From the NCBI RefSeq assembly GCF_014652135.1, contig NZ_BMYF01000025.1, forward strand, positions 16,537 through 80,536: a stretch of 64,000 nt of DNA. Reading direction: 5' to 3'. The notes under the pieces were generated by a model. The model saw only the letters and a program-made list of their open reading frames with translations, made no database searches and was not told the origin of the DNA. Origin of the DNA: Mongoliitalea lutea. GTDB taxonomy: Bacteria; Bacteroidota; Bacteroidia; Cytophagales; Cyclobacteriaceae. The position numbers and the translations under genes are program-made. Of this stretch, positions 61,739 to 64,000 are shown one piece after another; positions within the stretch are counted from its first letter, which is position 1, and each line of letters begins with the position of its first letter.

Positions 61739-62761
61739 ATGAGTCAAGACACCTTCATCCATCATGAACCCTTCACACTAGAATCCGGAGAAGTTTTACC
61801 CGAGTTTGAGTTATCCTTTACCACTATGGGTCAACTCAATCCCGCCAAAGACAATGTCATTTGGGTAATTCATGCCTTAACAGGTGATGCTAAGGTTTCC
61901 GACTGGTGGAATGGGCTTATTGGTGAAGACCGCTTCTATGACCCTTCAAAGCATTTTATCGTGTGTGCCAATTTATTGGGCTCAAGCTATGGTAGCACCT
62001 CTCCCCTGTCAGTGAATCCTATTTCAGGAGATTTCTATTATTATGACTTTCCACATATCACTCCCCGAGATATGGCAAACTCTTTAGATTTGTTAAAGCA
62101 GCATTTGGAAATCGAAACCATCGATACCATTATCGGTGGTTCCTTGGGTGGTCAGGTTGGATTGGAATGGGCTTACCTACTCCAAGACCGAGTAAAACAC
62201 AGCATAATCATTGCCTCCAATGCCAAGGCCACACCATGGATAAGGGGTTTTAATGAAACACAACGAATGGCCATTGCATCAGATTGCACCTGGGGAGAAC
62301 GGCAGCCGGAAGCAGGGAAAGATGGCTTAAAAGCAGCTCGTGCCATTGCAATGCTATCGTATAGGCACCCAAGAGACTTCGAACTCAAACAAGATGACCA
62401 GGAAGAAAAACTGGACAATTACCGTATTTCCTCCTATCTCCAATATCAAGGACAAAAGCTTGCCAAGCGCTTCAATGCCTATTCTTATTGGACTCTAAGC
62501 AAAGCAATGGATGCCCATGACTTGGGAAGAAAAAGAGGTGGCTTAGTAAAAGCTTTGCAAGAAATCCCAAGCAAGGTCTTAACCATTGGCGTGGATACGG
62601 ACATGTTGTTTTTGAAAGAAGAATCCCAATTGATCGCCAAACATGTTCCAAAAGGCACCTACAGAGAGATAAGCTCCCACTTGGGGCATGATGCATTCCT
62701 CATTGAGTATGAGCAGTTGAGCTATATTCTAAGCAGTTTTTACTTGGAAGACACAATTTGA
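61739..62761 (+). CDS. metX: Homoserine O-acetyltransferase MetX
   Basis: 340 residues from the ATG at 61739 (MSQDTFIHHEPFTLESGEVL); an upstream ATG at 61706 is less likely. Alpha/beta hydrolase: IIGGSLGGQVGLEWA with nucleophile Ser (135), D288 in VDTDMLF and His317 in SSHLGHDAFL. The ALTGDAKVSDWW and GSSYGSTSPLSVNP stretches are MetX marks. Acetylates homoserine for methionine synthesis; it may be a succinyl-using form. Under control of the SAM riboswitch. It meets the next, convergent gene within 4 bp. Confidence 0.94.
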   Translation: MSQDTFIHHEPFTLESGEVLPEFELSFTTMGQLNPAKDNVIWVIHALTGDAKVSDWWNGLIGEDRFYDPSKHFIVCANLLGSSYGSTSPLSVNPISGDFYYYDFPHITPRDMANSLDLLKQHLEIETIDTIIGGSLGGQVGLEWAYLLQDRVKHSIIIASNAKATPWIRGFNETQRMAIASDCTWGERQPEAGKDGLKAARAIAMLSYRHPRDFELKQDDQEEKLDNYRISSYLQYQGQKLAKRFNAYSYWTLSKAMDAHDLGRKRGGLVKALQEIPSKVLTIGVDTDMLFLKEESQLIAKHVPKGTYREISSHLGHDAFLIEYEQLSYILSSFYLEDTI

Positions 62762-62764
62762 TGA

Positions 62765-63883
62765 TCACTTGATAGTCAAGAGCTCAAAAACCAGCACACC
62801 CTCTTCTATATCCGACCGGTTGGGATGTGTGGTACAGACCCACACACCTGCTGCATCGGAATACAGTAATTGAGGATTGTAAGCATTCGTTGGAAACAAA
62901 AACTCTCCTTGCTTTTCATAGGATGAATTCACCAAAACCATTCCCCATCGAGATGGGATAAATTCCATTCCAAAAACCTCTTCTTCAGGTTTTTCCTCAA
63001 ACTTTATAATTCTAGCAAGGAGTTGCTGCTTTGTCAATGGAAAGAGCTCCCAGTAAGCATCTGAATAATTTAACAAGCGCATAATTTCATCCATATCTTC
63101 AAAAATATCTTTGGAAGAAGATGGAGGCATAGGAGAAAATTGACTAAAGGAAACTTCTTTTTGTAGCAATTCTCCTTCTTGATACACCCAAATATCCCTA
63201 AAATTATGGTTGATGATTACAGCATTATTTAGCCCCTTAAATAAGGTTGGCATAATGTTTTTATTAAGATTAGTTCCTAAGAAATCGGCAGCAAAGGTAG
63301 AAATAACACTGAACTCGCTCGAATTCAAATCCAAGTGAAGCAAATTAGGAATTGCTATAATCTCTTCTACACTTAAGGTATTCCAAGCAAATGTAAGCGG
63401 CGCCGCAGAAAAATAAACACCTGATTCTAAAACGATAAAATTGAAATTCAACAAAGAAATATTCTGTGCTAACAGACTTTCGTTAGGAATCGAAACACGT
63501 CTCAGGATAGTACCATCTGAATCGAATTGGATTAGTTTATCTCCAAAAGTCGAAACCCAAAATGACTCATCATATCCCCATTGAACATCCTGACTAGGTC
63601 CGCCTAATCCATCCGGACCATCAGCTTCCAAACTAATCACTAAAGGAGAAACATCATCAAGGCCATTGTAGATGGCTATTTCTGAGGTCCGACTGTTAAT
63701 TACTAAGATTTTTCCAGCAGCCGATACCCTCCAACCTAGGCTGAATTGCCCCCAACCGTCAGGTAGCTGAAGCTGCTTGGTCTGTCCAGTCAATTCAATA
63801 ACCAGCGCATCATTTTGGTAGGATTTGGTGCCACATGCAAGAAATAGCAATCCAACAAAAGCTAAGAGAAGGATTCGAACCAT
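62765..63883 (-). CDS. DUF4221-like propeller lipoprotein
   Basis: 372 residues. Lipobox LLFLAC (C17) after a hydrophobic stretch. Repeated strand units (VQWGYDESFWVSTFGDKLIQ, SGVYFSAAPLTFAW, NNAVIINHNFRDIWVYQEG, RWGMVLVNSSYEKQGE) indicate a beta-propeller of about six blades. Such lipoproteins (DUF4221 and 6-bladed propeller types) are common in Cyclobacteriaceae. No catalytic residue is seen; function unknown. Convergent with metX, stop 4 bp after it. Confidence 0.78.
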   Translation of the reverse strand: MVRILLLAFVGLLFLACGTKSYQNDALVIELTGQTKQLQLPDGWGQFSLGWRVSAAGKILVINSRTSEIAIYNGLDDVSPLVISLEADGPDGLGGPSQDVQWGYDESFWVSTFGDKLIQFDSDGTILRRVSIPNESLLAQNISLLNFNFIVLESGVYFSAAPLTFAWNTLSVEEIIAIPNLLHLDLNSSEFSVISTFAADFLGTNLNKNIMPTLFKGLNNAVIINHNFRDIWVYQEGELLQKEVSFSQFSPMPPSSSKDIFEDMDEIMRLLNYSDAYWELFPLTKQQLLARIIKFEEKPEEEVFGMEFIPSRWGMVLVNSSYEKQGEFLFPTNAYNPQLLYSDAAGVWVCTTHPNRSDIEEGVLVFELLTIK

Positions 63884-63924
63884 AGTTTTTGTTTTAAATT
63901 CACTAGTGTCCGAGAAACGATTTT

Positions 63925-63965
63925 AAAATAAGGGTAGATTCAATTGCTTAAACCTACCCTATTTT
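63925..63965. terminator. Hairpin near the right edge
   Basis: AGGGTAG (63931-63937) and CTACCCT (63954-63960) form a 7-bp stem extended by A/T pairs (AAAATA and ATTTT), with a 16-nt loop. It may end a gene beyond the window edge or be a leader element of the propeller gene at 63883. Confidence 0.55.
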
Positions 63966-64000
63966 GTGTACTTTGTGTTTACGACAACATAAATTACACA

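Overview
The window is chromosomal DNA of a member of the Bacteroidota, most likely the order Cytophagales and probably the family Cyclobacteriaceae (Algoriphagus/Belliella-like). This rests on promoter-like sites of the TTG..TAnnTTTG type, the near absence of Shine-Dalgarno sequences, many lineage-typical families (DUF3822, DUF4920, DUF983, DUF1573, DUF2807/GIN, a DUF4221-like lipoprotein, a likely MoaC-MoaB fusion) and many lipoproteins with a short lipobox. No rRNA, tRNA, CRISPR array, transposase, integrase or phage gene was seen. The genus is an inference.

Layout. 1-9.2 kb: a molybdenum cofactor region (moaB end, moaA, moeA, a TauE/SafE permease, moaD, moeB-rhodanese, moaE), interrupted by arrays of an unusual A/T-phased intergenic repeat in both orientations. 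9.5-17.8 kb: nitroreductase, LD-carboxypeptidase, SGNH hydrolase, DUF1573 protein, RecD-like helicase, two Nudix proteins, a pseudopilin-like protein with DUF3822, coaD and pyrE. 17.8-21.2 kb: the end of a surface-polysaccharide cluster (rfbB, UDP-glucuronate epimerase, GT4), followed by an AT-rich gap. 21.7-28.7 kb: proC, PIG-L deacetylase, a TIM-barrel lipoprotein, TPR protein, CCA-adding enzyme with an overlapping small gene, racemase and transaldolase. 28.7-34.5 kb: ftsE-like ATPase, miaB, a sigma-54 activator overlapping lptE, a TPR-like protein and secG. 34.5-40.4 kb: a hypothetical gene, a 49-residue reading frame, groES-groEL, a single-domain response regulator and proB-proA.

40.4-45.5 kb: lipoprotein, DUF2237, DoxX-like and small membrane proteins, alkaline phosphatase, DUF983, and a beta-barrel protein with a small exported partner. 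45.5-52.5 kb: a long leftward run: response regulator, HEAT-repeat membrane protein, family 2 glycosyltransferase, TPR/YaiO outer-membrane barrel and a second response regulator, then DUF3253, msrA, DUF4920, a mono-heme c-type lipoprotein and a small protein. The first five look like a regulated envelope-polysaccharide machine and are the best candidate for an undescribed system here. 52.8-57.5 kb: three tandem amidohydrolases, two of which have lost the metal-binding HxH, and a YbjQ protein. 57.7-60.3 kb: sdhA and sdhB without sdhC. 60.3-64 kb: a GIN-domain lipoprotein, a SAM-I-type riboswitch with metX, and a DUF4221-like propeller lipoprotein.

Gene packing is tight. Several convergent pairs share one bidirectional hairpin whose T-run abuts or overlaps the opposing stop codon, and others (proC/PIG-L, sdhB/DUF2807, metX/propeller) meet with almost no spacer. 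Start codons given here are often internal to the longest reading frame, chosen by homology, signal peptide and promoter position.
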